Shown: positions 18,100 through 27,220 of the stretch, piece by piece | How positions within the stretch are numbered: the first letter of the stretch is position 1 | Layout: each line of letters begins with the position of its first letter | Origin: Desulfobacterales bacterium | GTDB lineage: Bacteria > Desulfobacterota > Desulfobacteria > Desulfobacterales > JAHDSC01 | DNA length: 64,000 bases | Reading direction: 5' to 3' | NCBI GenBank assembly: GCA_018432925.1 | Contig: JAHDSC010000062.1 | Location: forward strand, 21,734-85,733 | The notes under the pieces: model-generated | What the model saw: only the letters and a program-made list of their open reading frames with translations | What the model was told of the DNA's origin: nothing | Databases searched by the model: none | Position numbers and translations under genes: made by a program

Positions 18100-20718
18100 T
18101 CATTTCGGCGGCATAACGATTCCGTCGTTTTTCTTCTTCAACCTCCGAATCCGATTTCTCCCATGCGGGGAATCATCGGATCGTTTGTTTAACTTCCAAA
18201 TCAGATGCTTTGACATATCAACCGGAACGGGTTCCGCCTTCCATATGTCCCGACAGTATTCCCGTACAGCGCGATCGGACGAGAATTTTCCCATTCGGGC
18301 CGTGTTCAGGATCGACATCCTGGTCCAACGATCCTGGTCCCGGTACGCCGTTTCGACCTTGGCCTGGCAGTCGATGTATGACTGAAAATCCGCCAAGACC
18401 ATGTACTCGTCCCGTTCCATCAGTGCATCCAAAAGGGGCTGGAAACGTTTGAGATTTCCCCGCGAAAACAGTCCGCTTCGAATGCTTTCAATGACTCCTC
18501 GCAGTCGCGGATTTGAGTCGTAGAAATCAGAGGGTCTGTACCCGCGTGATTTCATCTCCCGCACTTCCGCCGTGGTGAGCCCGAATAGAAAAAAATTTTC
18601 TTCCCCGACTTCCTTTCTGATCTCGACGTTCGCACCGTCCAGCGTACCGATCGTAAGGGCACCGTTCATGGCGAATTTCATGTTTCCCGTCCCGGAGGCT
18701 TCTTTTCCCGCCGTTGAAATCTGCTCCGACAGGTCCGCCGCCGGATATATTTTCTGCGCATTCGTAACATTGAAATCGGGGAAAAAGATCACTTTTAGTC
18801 GGCCACGTACATCCGGGTCGTTATTGATCACCTCCGCCACGGAGGTAATCAGCTTGATGATCAGTTTTGCCATGAAATACCCGGGTGCAGCCTTCCCTCC
18901 GAAAATGAATGTCCGGGGGAGGATATCCATCCCCGGGTTCGCCTGGATGCGTCGATAGAGATCGATGATGTGAAAGAGATGGAGGTGTTGCCGTTTATAC
19001 TCATGAAAACGCTTCACCTGTATATCGAAGAGGCTGTCCGGGTTTACATTGATCCCGGTCTTCCTCTCGATACGCAAAGCAAGCCTTTTCTTGTTTTCAC
19101 GCTTCACCCGACGCCACTCGGATAGAAACTCAGGATCATTCGCAAAGCCCTCGATTCCGCGGAGCTCATCCAGGTTCTTGATCCACCCATCACCGATTTT
19201 CCGCGTAATCAGGTCCGTCAGACCCGGATTGCTCAGAACGATCCAGCGACGCGGCGTGACGCCATTGGTCTTGTTGCTGAACCGGTCCGGGTGGATCTCG
19301 TAGAAATCCCGCAGAACCGTATCTTTCAGAAGCTCGGTGTGTAATTGCGCAACACCGTTCACCGCATGACTTCCCATACACGCCAGGTGCGCCATCCGAA
19401 TCGAACGCTCTCCGGTTTCGTCAATCAGGGAAAGCCTTGCAACCCGTTCTTCATCGCCGGGATACCTTTTTCTCAATTTGTCGAGAAACCTTCGGTTGAT
19501 CTCGAACAGGATCTCGAGATGCCGCGGAAGGAGCAGTTCAAACAACCGGAGAGGCCATTTCTCCAAAGCTTCCGGTAAAAGCGTGTGGTTTGTGTAACTG
19601 AAAGTGTTCCTGGTAATGTGCCATGCCTTTTCCCACTCCATCCGGTGGTCATCCACCAACAGACGCATGAGCTCGGCGATCGCGATGGAAGGATGGGTGT
19701 CGTTGAGTTGGACGGCATAGGTCTCGTGAAATGAGTCAAGGCTTTTCCCTCTGACAAGGTGGATCCGGATCATATCCTGGAGTGAACAGGAGACAAAGAA
19801 ATACTGCTGTTCCAGTCGAAGTCGCTTGCCGGGAAGTTGCTCATCGTTCGGGTAAAGCACCTTGGTCACGTTCTCGGATACGATTTTTTCCTCAACCGCA
19901 CGGTAATAATCCCCGTGGTTGAAAGCCTGGAGATCGAAAGACTCCGTCGCTTCCGCCTTCCAGAGACGAAGGGTGTTGCAGGAATTGACCCGGTAACCCA
20001 GCACCGGCGTATCATAGGCGATCCCCCTGACAATATGATGCGGAATCCAGCGAACGCGATAACGTCCTTGATCGTCGAAATCGGATTCGGTGCGGCCGCC
20101 GATTTTGACATCACAAAGGATTTCCGGACGAACGATTTCCCAGGGATTGCCGAACCGGAGCCACTTATCCGTCCGTTCCACCTGCCATCCGTCGCGCAGC
20201 TCCTGTTCAAAAATGCCGAACTCATATCGTATCCCGTATCCCATGCCGGGGATTTCCAGGGTGGCCAAGGAATCGAGATAACATGCCGCAAGCCGACCGA
20301 GCCCCCCGTTGCCGAGCCCCGGTTCGGCTTCCATTTCAAGCAGTTCCTCCATATCGAAACCGGCGATCTTCAGGGCATCGCATACTTCATCGTAGATACC
20401 GAGGTTGATCAAATTGTTGCCGAGCTGGGGACCCATGAGAAATTCAGCCGAAAGGTAGCAGACAATCCTGAAATCTTTATCCAGGTATGCGTGAAGTGCA
20501 TGCGCGGCTCGAAACATCATTCGGTCCCGCACGGTATAGGCAAAGGCCATGTACCGATCATTCATCGTGGCGATCGAAGGCATGCCTCTTCCCTGCACGC
20601 AGATAAGATTTTCCACGTAGGCGCGCCACATCTCTTTCGGCGATAGTCCGCCCCGAACATCTCGGAGTTCCGTTTTATCATCGGCAGCGTGCGCTTTGTG
20701 AGCAGGTTTTCTACCCAT
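18100..20718 (-). CDS. glgP: Glycogen/starch alpha-glucan phosphorylase
   Basis: Releases glucose-1-phosphate from glycogen or maltodextrin by phosphorolysis in the cytoplasm, using pyridoxal phosphate. The 872-residue protein is full length for the classic family. Visible signatures include CYLSAEFLMGP near residue 90, EPGLGNGGLGRLAACY, the NDTHPS block, and the PLP-lysine motif EASGTGNMKFAMNG. The ATG at 20718 has GGAGG 7 nt upstream; a GTG four codons earlier is less likely. The gene stands alone, with no glgA, glgB or glgX beside it. The C-terminus carries an extra basic tail of about 25 residues. Confidence 0.96.
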   Translation of the reverse strand: MGRKPAHKAHAADDKTELRDVRGGLSPKEMWRAYVENLICVQGRGMPSIATMNDRYMAFAYTVRDRMMFRAAHALHAYLDKDFRIVCYLSAEFLMGPQLGNNLINLGIYDEVCDALKIAGFDMEELLEMEAEPGLGNGGLGRLAACYLDSLATLEIPGMGYGIRYEFGIFEQELRDGWQVERTDKWLRFGNPWEIVRPEILCDVKIGGRTESDFDDQGRYRVRWIPHHIVRGIAYDTPVLGYRVNSCNTLRLWKAEATESFDLQAFNHGDYYRAVEEKIVSENVTKVLYPNDEQLPGKRLRLEQQYFFVSCSLQDMIRIHLVRGKSLDSFHETYAVQLNDTHPSIAIAELMRLLVDDHRMEWEKAWHITRNTFSYTNHTLLPEALEKWPLRLFELLLPRHLEILFEINRRFLDKLRKRYPGDEERVARLSLIDETGERSIRMAHLACMGSHAVNGVAQLHTELLKDTVLRDFYEIHPDRFSNKTNGVTPRRWIVLSNPGLTDLITRKIGDGWIKNLDELRGIEGFANDPEFLSEWRRVKRENKKRLALRIERKTGINVNPDSLFDIQVKRFHEYKRQHLHLFHIIDLYRRIQANPGMDILPRTFIFGGKAAPGYFMAKLIIKLITSVAEVINNDPDVRGRLKVIFFPDFNVTNAQKIYPAADLSEQISTAGKEASGTGNMKFAMNGALTIGTLDGANVEIRKEVGEENFFLFGLTTAEVREMKSRGYRPSDFYDSNPRLRGVIESIRSGLFSRGNLKRFQPLLDALMERDEYMVLADFQSYIDCQAKVETAYRDQDRWTRMSILNTARMGKFSSDRAVREYCRDIWKAEPVPVDMSKHLIWKLNKRSDDSPHGRNRIRRLKKKNDGIVMPPK

Positions 20719-21071
20719 GCCAACCTCCACTCGTCATGAAAAAAAGTTTGAGTCATGATATCCACCGGATATCTTCCATGAAAGGCAGAAAAAGCATTCC
20801 GTCAAGGAATGTGATGAGGATGTGATCGAAAAACAGGGAACGCACCCAGGCGGAAATGATTGTAGAATGCATTATAGCATTGTTTCCATCGATTCAAAAA
20901 TGTTTTTAACCCGCCTTCTTACAAATGTCCCGGCCGACTTGAAATCGAGCAACCTGTCGAATCCATTCTGATAATCTGACCTGTACGAAAAAATTCTTGC
21001 AGCCTTTGAGAAAGACGGATACGATAATTTCATTCATACGGCGCAACGCCTGAGAAAAGGGAGACTTGCCG
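20719..21071. promoter_or_regulatory. Divergent intergenic region between glgP and the RND operon
   Basis: No gene is present. A palindrome GATATCC-ACC-GGATATC lies at 20757-20773, about 40 bp upstream of the glgP start, and could be an operator. A weak sigma70-like pair, TTGCAG (20997-21002) and TACGAT (21020-21025) with a 17-bp spacer, points toward the RND operon. Both are pattern matches only. No RND repressor gene (TetR or MarR) is adjacent. Confidence 0.3.
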
Positions 21072-22289
21072 ATGGGTCCGAACGGCAAAATGGATCCTTT
21101 ACGATTCGCTCGATCTCGGATTGCCCCCATCATCGCAGTGGTGGCCTTACTCACCCCGGCATGCCGAAGCGAAAAGGGTGCATCGACGCCGTCATTGCCG
21201 GCTGTCTCGGTCATGGAAATCGTCCAGCGGGATGTGCCGGTTTTCTTCGAGTATGTTGCGCAAACACAGAGTTCCCATCTCGTAAACATTCAGGCACGGG
21301 TAAGCGGATTCCTCGACAAGCGTATGTACACCGAGGGCGCCCTGGTCAAGGAGGGCCAGGTACTTTTTCAGATCGATGCCAAACCGTTCCAGGTCCAGCT
21401 TGATCAGGCAAAAGCCGCCCTTGCCAGGCAGGAGGCCGCCCTTGAAACAGCCCGCCGGAATCTTGCCCGCACCAAACCCCTTACGGAACGAAACGCCCTT
21501 TCCCGGAAGGACCTTGACGATGCGACCGGCAGGTACCAGTCCGCCGCCGCCGCGGTGGAACAGGCCAAGGCACAGGTCGAAACGGCAAGGCTCAAACTTT
21601 CCTATACGACGATCCGGTCTCCGGTCACCGGTGTCAGCAGCTCGGCCCGCCAGGCAGACGGCACCTATATCAACCCCCAGAACAGCCTCCTTACGACCGT
21701 CGCGGTTCTCTCTCCGATTTGGGTAAATTTCAGCCTGTCCGAGAACGATATGCAAAAGTACCGGAATCAAATCGCCAGGGGGCGGTTGCGTCCGCTCAAA
21801 AACAATGAATATGAGGTTGAAATCATCCTTGTGGACGGTTCAGTCTATCCTCATACGGGCCGGATGACGTTCGCCGATCCGTCCTATAATCCCCAGACCG
21901 GAACGTTCCTCGTCCGGGCAAGTGTGGATAATCCGGACGGAGTATTGCACCCGAACCAGTTCGTCCGGGCGCGCCTGAAAGGCGCAATTCGACCCGGGGC
22001 GATTCTGGTGCCCCAACGCGCGGTGCAACAGGGCTCGAAAGGCCACTTTGTCTGGGTAGTGGGAAAGGAAGGAAAAGTCGAGTTACGACCCGTAACGGTT
22101 GGGGAATGGCATGGAGACGATTGGTTCATATTCGAAGGCCTGAAAAGTGGCGAGCAGGTTGTGGTTGACGGGGGTCTCATGCTCAGTCCAGGCGCAACCG
22201 TCTCTACCGAACCATATGGTGTCGATCATGCATCAGGAACAGCCGACCCGATCGAATTGAAAACCGATGCGGCAAAGGGTTACAAATAA
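21072..22289 (+). CDS. RND efflux membrane fusion lipoprotein (AcrA/MexA family)
   Basis: The periplasmic adaptor joining the inner-membrane pump to the outer-membrane channel. About 405 residues: a lipoprotein signal with lipobox LTPAC (Cys about 32), a lipoyl half (NIQARVSGFL), an alpha-helical hairpin of about 90 Ala/Gln-rich residues, a second lipoyl half (TTIRSPVTGV), a beta-barrel and the membrane-proximal domain. The start is the ATG at 21072, 8 nt after GGGAG; a TTG two codons earlier is too close to that site. First gene of a three-gene operon; only 14 bp separate it from the pump gene. Confidence 0.94.
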   Translation: MGPNGKMDPLRFARSRIAPIIAVVALLTPACRSEKGASTPSLPAVSVMEIVQRDVPVFFEYVAQTQSSHLVNIQARVSGFLDKRMYTEGALVKEGQVLFQIDAKPFQVQLDQAKAALARQEAALETARRNLARTKPLTERNALSRKDLDDATGRYQSAAAAVEQAKAQVETARLKLSYTTIRSPVTGVSSSARQADGTYINPQNSLLTTVAVLSPIWVNFSLSENDMQKYRNQIARGRLRPLKNNEYEVEIILVDGSVYPHTGRMTFADPSYNPQTGTFLVRASVDNPDGVLHPNQFVRARLKGAIRPGAILVPQRAVQQGSKGHFVWVVGKEGKVELRPVTVGEWHGDDWFIFEGLKSGEQVVVDGGLMLSPGATVSTEPYGVDHASGTADPIELKTDAAKGYK

Positions 22290-22303
22290 AGGAGACATGA
22301 TCC

Positions 22304-25300
22304 GTGTTCTCCAGGTTTTTTATTGATCGACCGATCTTCGCCACCGTTATTTCGATCCTCATCTGCCTTGCGGGAATCGTCTCCATGACCGCTCTGCCGG
22401 TCGAACAGTATCCGACGATTACACCCGTGCAGGTTACGGTATCGGCGGTATATCCCGGTGCCGATTCCCAGACCCTTGCCGATTCCGTTGCAGCGCCGAT
22501 CGAAGCACAGATCAACGGCGTGGACAACATGCTCTATATGACTTCGACGAGTTCCTCGAACGGACAATTGATGCTCACCGTCTATTTTACGCTGGATACC
22601 GATCCGGACATCGCACAGATGCAGGTCCAGAACCGTGTCAATCTCTCCCAGCCTCAGTTGCCCGAAGCCGTGGTTCAACAGGGTGTTTCCGTACAGAAAA
22701 AGGCCTCGTCCATCATGATGCTGATCGGGATCTTTGCGGAGGCGGAGCGATACAGCAGTGAATATATTGCGAATTACGCAAATGTCTATGTCCTTGATGC
22801 AATCAAGCGGGTGCCGGGTGCCGGCCAGGCCCAAATCATGGGGATCGCCGATCAGGCAATGCGCATCTGGATGGACCCGGACCGGATGGCTTCTCTGGGA
22901 ATCACCACCAGCGACATTCAGCAGGCCGTTCGAAGTCAAAATGCCATGTACGGAACCGGGCAGATCGGGCAGGAGCCAACGTCCGGACCCGTAGAGTTGA
23001 CGATTCCGGTGGTCCCGCAGAGGCCGTTTACCGAACCGTCGCAGTACGAAAATATCATTTTGCGATCGAACCCCGACGGCAGCGGGATTGTTCGATTAAA
23101 GGATGTGGCGCGTGCCGATGTGGGTCTGAAACAATATGTGACCGAAAGCAAGTTGAACGGCAGTCCCGCGACCTTTATTGCGGTTTACCAGCAGCCGGGG
23201 GCAAATGGACTCGATGTATCGAAGGCCGTACGCAAGACTCTTGAAGAGATGAAGCCCTATTTTCCCAGCGGCCTGGACTACATGATCTCCCTCGACACCA
23301 ATGACTTCGTACGGCTATCGATCAAAGAGGTGGTTCACACTTTGTTTGAGGCGATCCTGCTCGTCATATTGGTTGTCTACATCTTTCTTCAAAGCTTCCG
23401 CACCACCATCATCTGCTCCGTTGCCGTCGTGGTCGCCCTCGTCAGCACATTTACGGGGATGCTTGCGTTGGGTTTTTCCATCAACCTTCTCACCCTCTTC
23501 GGTCTGGTTCTTGCGATCGGAATGGTGGTGGACGACGCTATCGTTGTGGTTGAAAATGTTGAACGCAACATGGTCCGATTTCATCTGGTTCCAAAAGATG
23601 CCACGATCCGGGCCATGGGGGAGATCTCCGGTTCCCTCGTCGCGGTCGTGCTGGTGATGGCTTCGGTTTTCATCCCCGCCGCATTTCTGCCCGGCACCAC
23701 GGGCCAGCTTTACAAACAGTTTGCGATCACCATCGTTATTTCGGTAGCGGTCTCCGGATTCGTGGCCCTTACCCTTACACCCGCCATGTGCGGGGTTTTT
23801 CTGAAACACGCCACGGCTCCCACGCACGGAATTTTCGCCTGGTTCAATCGTCAGGTCGATGCCGTCACCCGTGGCTTTGGTCACGCCGTAACGTTCGTCA
23901 TCAAACGGATGATAATCGCCTTCCTCGTCCTGGCCGTCCTTGCCTGGGCGATCATCCATCTCTTCCGCGTCATTCCGGCAAGCTTTGTTCCCAACGAGGA
24001 TCAAGGATATGTCATGGCAGCGATCATCATGCCGGACGGCGCAAGTCTCAACCGCACCGGGGTTGTTTCCGATCGTGTGGAAGGTTTCTTCAAAAACATT
24101 CCCGGCGTTGAAACCCGCACCCAGATCACGGGCTACAGTCTGCTCGACAGCGGATACAAAACGAATGCGGGGACATTTTTCGTGACGCTCAAACCCTTTG
24201 AGGAGCGCTATTCCTCGGGAAAAAAGGCACGAACGGAAAACGCCCGGGCTGTGTTGGCCGAACTGAACAAGGAGGCAAGGGGGATACGGGAAAGTCTGGT
24301 GATTCCCATGGCGCCGCCTCCGATCCCGGGGATCGGAACAACCGGCGGTTTTGAATTCTGGATCCAGGATACCGAGGCGGGTAAACCTGCCGGATTGGAG
24401 GAGATTACCCGTCAATTCCTCCGCAAGGCTCGCCTGCGTCCGGAACTTGCCGGTTTGAATACCACGTTCCGGGCAACCACCCAGCAGTTGAGCGCGGAAG
24501 TGAACCGCGAAAAGGCCGATCTTCTCGGCGTATCGGTTCAGGATATCTACAGCACCATTCAGGCGCAGTTCGGGTCTCTCACGGTCAGCCAGTTTAACGA
24601 ATTCAGCAGAGTCTGGTGGGTGATTCTACAGTCCGAACCGAAATACCGTCAAGACCCCGGGGATCCGGCGCGCCTGTACACGAGATCGAACCGGGGCGAA
24701 ATGGTCCCTCTCTCCGCTCTTGTCACCACCCGATGGGTGACGGGACCGGATCTTCTCCCGCATTTCAATGGCTTCCCCGCCGCCAAGATAAACGGGAACG
24801 CCGCTTTCGGATACAGCTCCGGCCAGGCGATTACGGCCATGGAAGAAGTTGCGAAGGAAGTTCTTCCGAAAGGTTACACCTATGCGTGGTCCGGACTCGC
24901 CTTCGAGGAAAAAATATCCGGAGGAACCTCCATGTCGGCGTTCGTATTCGGCCTCATCATCGTCTTTCTCGTGCTTGCCGCGCAATATGAATCATGGACC
25001 CTGCCGGGTTCCGTGATGATGGCGGTTCCCTTCGGAGTTCTGGGCGCCCTGACGGCCAACTGGCTGCGGGGTCTCGAAAACGACGTCTACTTCCAGATCG
25101 GTCTTCTCGTTCTGATCGGTCTGGGAGCAAAAAACGCGATTCTGAGGGTTTCCTTCGCCGTTGAACTGCGCAGAGAGGGCAAGTCGATCATGGATGCCAC
25201 GATCGAGGCGGGCGAACAAAGGTTGCGACCGATCCTCATGACCTCCCTTGCTTTCGCCTTCGGCGTACTGCCCCTGGCATTGGCCATGGGTGCGGGCGCC

Positions 25301-25510
25301 AACGCCCGGCATTCCATCGGAACCGGGATCATCGGCGGCATGATCGGAGAGACCACCTTGGCCATGCTCTATGTACCGCTGCTGTTCTACCTCTTTGACC
25401 GTATGACCGAACGATCCATTGCGAAGAAAGAAGCAACCCCCGGTGACAAAATCCCCGCGGAAAAAGGGATGGAACAAAATGTTCGGTCCGGACACACGGA
25501 GGACGGATGA
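22304..25510 (+). CDS. RND multidrug efflux pump (HAE1 family, AcrB-like)
   Basis: Proton-driven inner-membrane transporter of hydrophobic or amphiphilic compounds. At 1068 residues it is full length, with TM1 at the start (FFIDRPIFATVISILI), two large periplasmic loops, and the proton-relay Asp-Asp pair in GMVVDDAIVVVENVER on TM4. The FGVLGALTANWLRGLENDVYFQ block and the MTSLAFAFGVLPLA motif near the C-terminus are typical HAE1 features. Starts with GTG, with AAGGAG 9 nt upstream. The gene is between its adaptor and channel partners. Substrates cannot be inferred. Confidence 0.97.
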   Translation: MFSRFFIDRPIFATVISILICLAGIVSMTALPVEQYPTITPVQVTVSAVYPGADSQTLADSVAAPIEAQINGVDNMLYMTSTSSSNGQLMLTVYFTLDTDPDIAQMQVQNRVNLSQPQLPEAVVQQGVSVQKKASSIMMLIGIFAEAERYSSEYIANYANVYVLDAIKRVPGAGQAQIMGIADQAMRIWMDPDRMASLGITTSDIQQAVRSQNAMYGTGQIGQEPTSGPVELTIPVVPQRPFTEPSQYENIILRSNPDGSGIVRLKDVARADVGLKQYVTESKLNGSPATFIAVYQQPGANGLDVSKAVRKTLEEMKPYFPSGLDYMISLDTNDFVRLSIKEVVHTLFEAILLVILVVYIFLQSFRTTIICSVAVVVALVSTFTGMLALGFSINLLTLFGLVLAIGMVVDDAIVVVENVERNMVRFHLVPKDATIRAMGEISGSLVAVVLVMASVFIPAAFLPGTTGQLYKQFAITIVISVAVSGFVALTLTPAMCGVFLKHATAPTHGIFAWFNRQVDAVTRGFGHAVTFVIKRMIIAFLVLAVLAWAIIHLFRVIPASFVPNEDQGYVMAAIIMPDGASLNRTGVVSDRVEGFFKNIPGVETRTQITGYSLLDSGYKTNAGTFFVTLKPFEERYSSGKKARTENARAVLAELNKEARGIRESLVIPMAPPPIPGIGTTGGFEFWIQDTEAGKPAGLEEITRQFLRKARLRPELAGLNTTFRATTQQLSAEVNREKADLLGVSVQDIYSTIQAQFGSLTVSQFNEFSRVWWVILQSEPKYRQDPGDPARLYTRSNRGEMVPLSALVTTRWVTGPDLLPHFNGFPAAKINGNAAFGYSSGQAITAMEEVAKEVLPKGYTYAWSGLAFEEKISGGTSMSAFVFGLIIVFLVLAAQYESWTLPGSVMMAVPFGVLGALTANWLRGLENDVYFQIGLLVLIGLGAKNAILRVSFAVELRREGKSIMDATIEAGEQRLRPILMTSLAFAFGVLPLALAMGAGANARHSIGTGIIGGMIGETTLAMLYVPLLFYLFDRMTERSIAKKEATPGDKIPAEKGMEQNVRSGHTEDG

Positions 25511-25511
25511 C

Positions 25512-26993
25512 ATGCGCTCCCTTGTGGTCCTGACATTCGTTGCATTGCTCGGAGGCTGCATGGTCGGCCCCGATTACGCGCGACCGGATTTCGATCTGCC
25601 GGCCGCCTTCCAGTACAAGGATGCGGAGGCCCGGGAGACCGCCGATATCGACTGGTGGGAACAGTTTCAGGATCCGATGCTCGATCGACTGATCACCGAA
25701 GCCCTCTCCAACAACCGGAATATCGGGATCGCCGCCGCGAACATCGAACAGGCCGCTGGAGTGCTCATGCAGGCCCGCTCCCCGCTCTTTCCCCAGGCAG
25801 GATACAGCGGAACCGGAGCAAGAGAGCGCGCAAGCGAGGCTGAAGACTCACTGTTTTCTTCGATCCTGTCGAATCCCCGGAATTCATACCAGGCATTTGC
25901 CGGCGCGAGCTGGGAGATCGACCTGTGGGGCCGCATCCGACGGCTTTCCGAGTCGGCCCAGGCCGAACTGTCGGCAACCGAAGAGGCATGGCGCGGGGTG
26001 ATTCTCTCCCTCGTGTCTTCCGTGGCCTCCAATTACATCCAACTCCTTGGCCTCGACGAACAGCTCCGGATATCCGAAGAGACCCTCGCGACCTACGCGG
26101 AGTCGGTCAAACTCTTCGATCTTCGCTTCCAGTATGGACAGGTGTCCCAGATGACCCTTGAACAGGCCCGTTCCCGGTACGAAACAGCGGCGGCGGCGAT
26201 CCCGCAGATCGAATCTCAGATTGCACAGGTCGAAAATTCCCTTTCGATCCTGCTCGCTCGAAATCCGGAGCCTGTCGAGCGCGGAAAAACGATTCATCAA
26301 TTGCACCTTCCCCCGGTCCCCCCGGATCTTCCATCCGATCTTCTCGTAAACCGCCCGGATATACGACAGGCGGAACAGAATCTCATCTCTGCCAACGCCC
26401 GGATCGGAGCGGTCAAGGCTCTCTACTTCCCCACGATTTCCCTGACCGGGGCCTTTGGATTTGCGAGCATGGAACTTCATAACCTCTTCGAGAGGCCTTC
26501 CCGTGCCTGGAATTACGCCGGTTCGATAACCGGACCGATCTTTACCGGAGGAGCAATCCACGGCCAGGTGAAACAGGCCGAGGCAATCCGGAAGGCGGCG
26601 CTCCTGAACTATGCGCAGACCGTTCAGAACTCTTTCGCCGACGTAGAAAACGCCCTGGTTGCCCGGAAAAAGCTTGTTGAGCAGATCCGGGCACAGGAAC
26701 GGCTTGTGAAGGCAAACAGGGAATATGTACGCCTTGCCCGGCTCCAGTATGAAGGGGGATATCTGCCCTATTCAACGGTGCTTCAGGCCGAACAGCAGCT
26801 TTTTCCTTCCGAACTCGATTATTCCCGCTACCGGACCTCGCTTTTCATTTCACTGGTCAATATCTATAAGGCCATGGGTGGCGGATGGATAACGGAGGCG
26901 GAACGATTGACCCTTCAGAAAGGAACAAACGAGGATACCGGCCGGGTCCATTTTTTGACGACACCACCCGCGTCCAATGAATCCATTCATTGA
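25512..26993 (+). CDS. Outer-membrane efflux channel lipoprotein (OprM/NodT family)
   Basis: Trimeric TolC-like channel completing the RND pump. The 493-residue protein begins with a lipoprotein signal MRSLVVLTFVALLGGC (lipid-attached Cys16), followed by the family hallmark MVGPDYARP, a WWEQFQDP segment, and two repeats of outer-membrane factor helices, including ARSRYE and NRPDIRQAEQNL motifs. I chose ATG 25512, 1 bp after the pump's TGA with GGAGG about 9 nt upstream, because it gives an intact lipobox; upstream in-frame starts would bury it. No clear terminator follows before the convergent ATPase gene. Confidence 0.95.
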   Translation: MRSLVVLTFVALLGGCMVGPDYARPDFDLPAAFQYKDAEARETADIDWWEQFQDPMLDRLITEALSNNRNIGIAAANIEQAAGVLMQARSPLFPQAGYSGTGARERASEAEDSLFSSILSNPRNSYQAFAGASWEIDLWGRIRRLSESAQAELSATEEAWRGVILSLVSSVASNYIQLLGLDEQLRISEETLATYAESVKLFDLRFQYGQVSQMTLEQARSRYETAAAAIPQIESQIAQVENSLSILLARNPEPVERGKTIHQLHLPPVPPDLPSDLLVNRPDIRQAEQNLISANARIGAVKALYFPTISLTGAFGFASMELHNLFERPSRAWNYAGSITGPIFTGGAIHGQVKQAEAIRKAALLNYAQTVQNSFADVENALVARKKLVEQIRAQERLVKANREYVRLARLQYEGGYLPYSTVLQAEQQLFPSELDYSRYRTSLFISLVNIYKAMGGGWITEAERLTLQKGTNEDTGRVHFLTTPPASNESIH

Positions 26994-27220
26994 AGAACCC
27001 GGCGGCAGGCTGCGGGATTCCGTTCGCTGTTTCCATTCCGTTTGTTCTGTCCGGAAGGGATTCGGTTTGTATCCTCCGAAACCGCTCGTCGTCGGATGAT
27101 CCGCTATTGGTAAGCCCATCCATGAAGAGTCGTTGAGCAGATTTCGCATCCGTGCAGGGACGGTAACGGACCGTTCCCCGCGGGCCGAATCCGGCGGAAA
27201 GTATCATTTCCCTCGATCCG

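Noticed and set aside
20906..21289. 127-codon minus-strand frame upstream of the RND operon
   Set aside because: No ribosome binding site, no family, and it overlaps the start of the well-supported membrane fusion protein.
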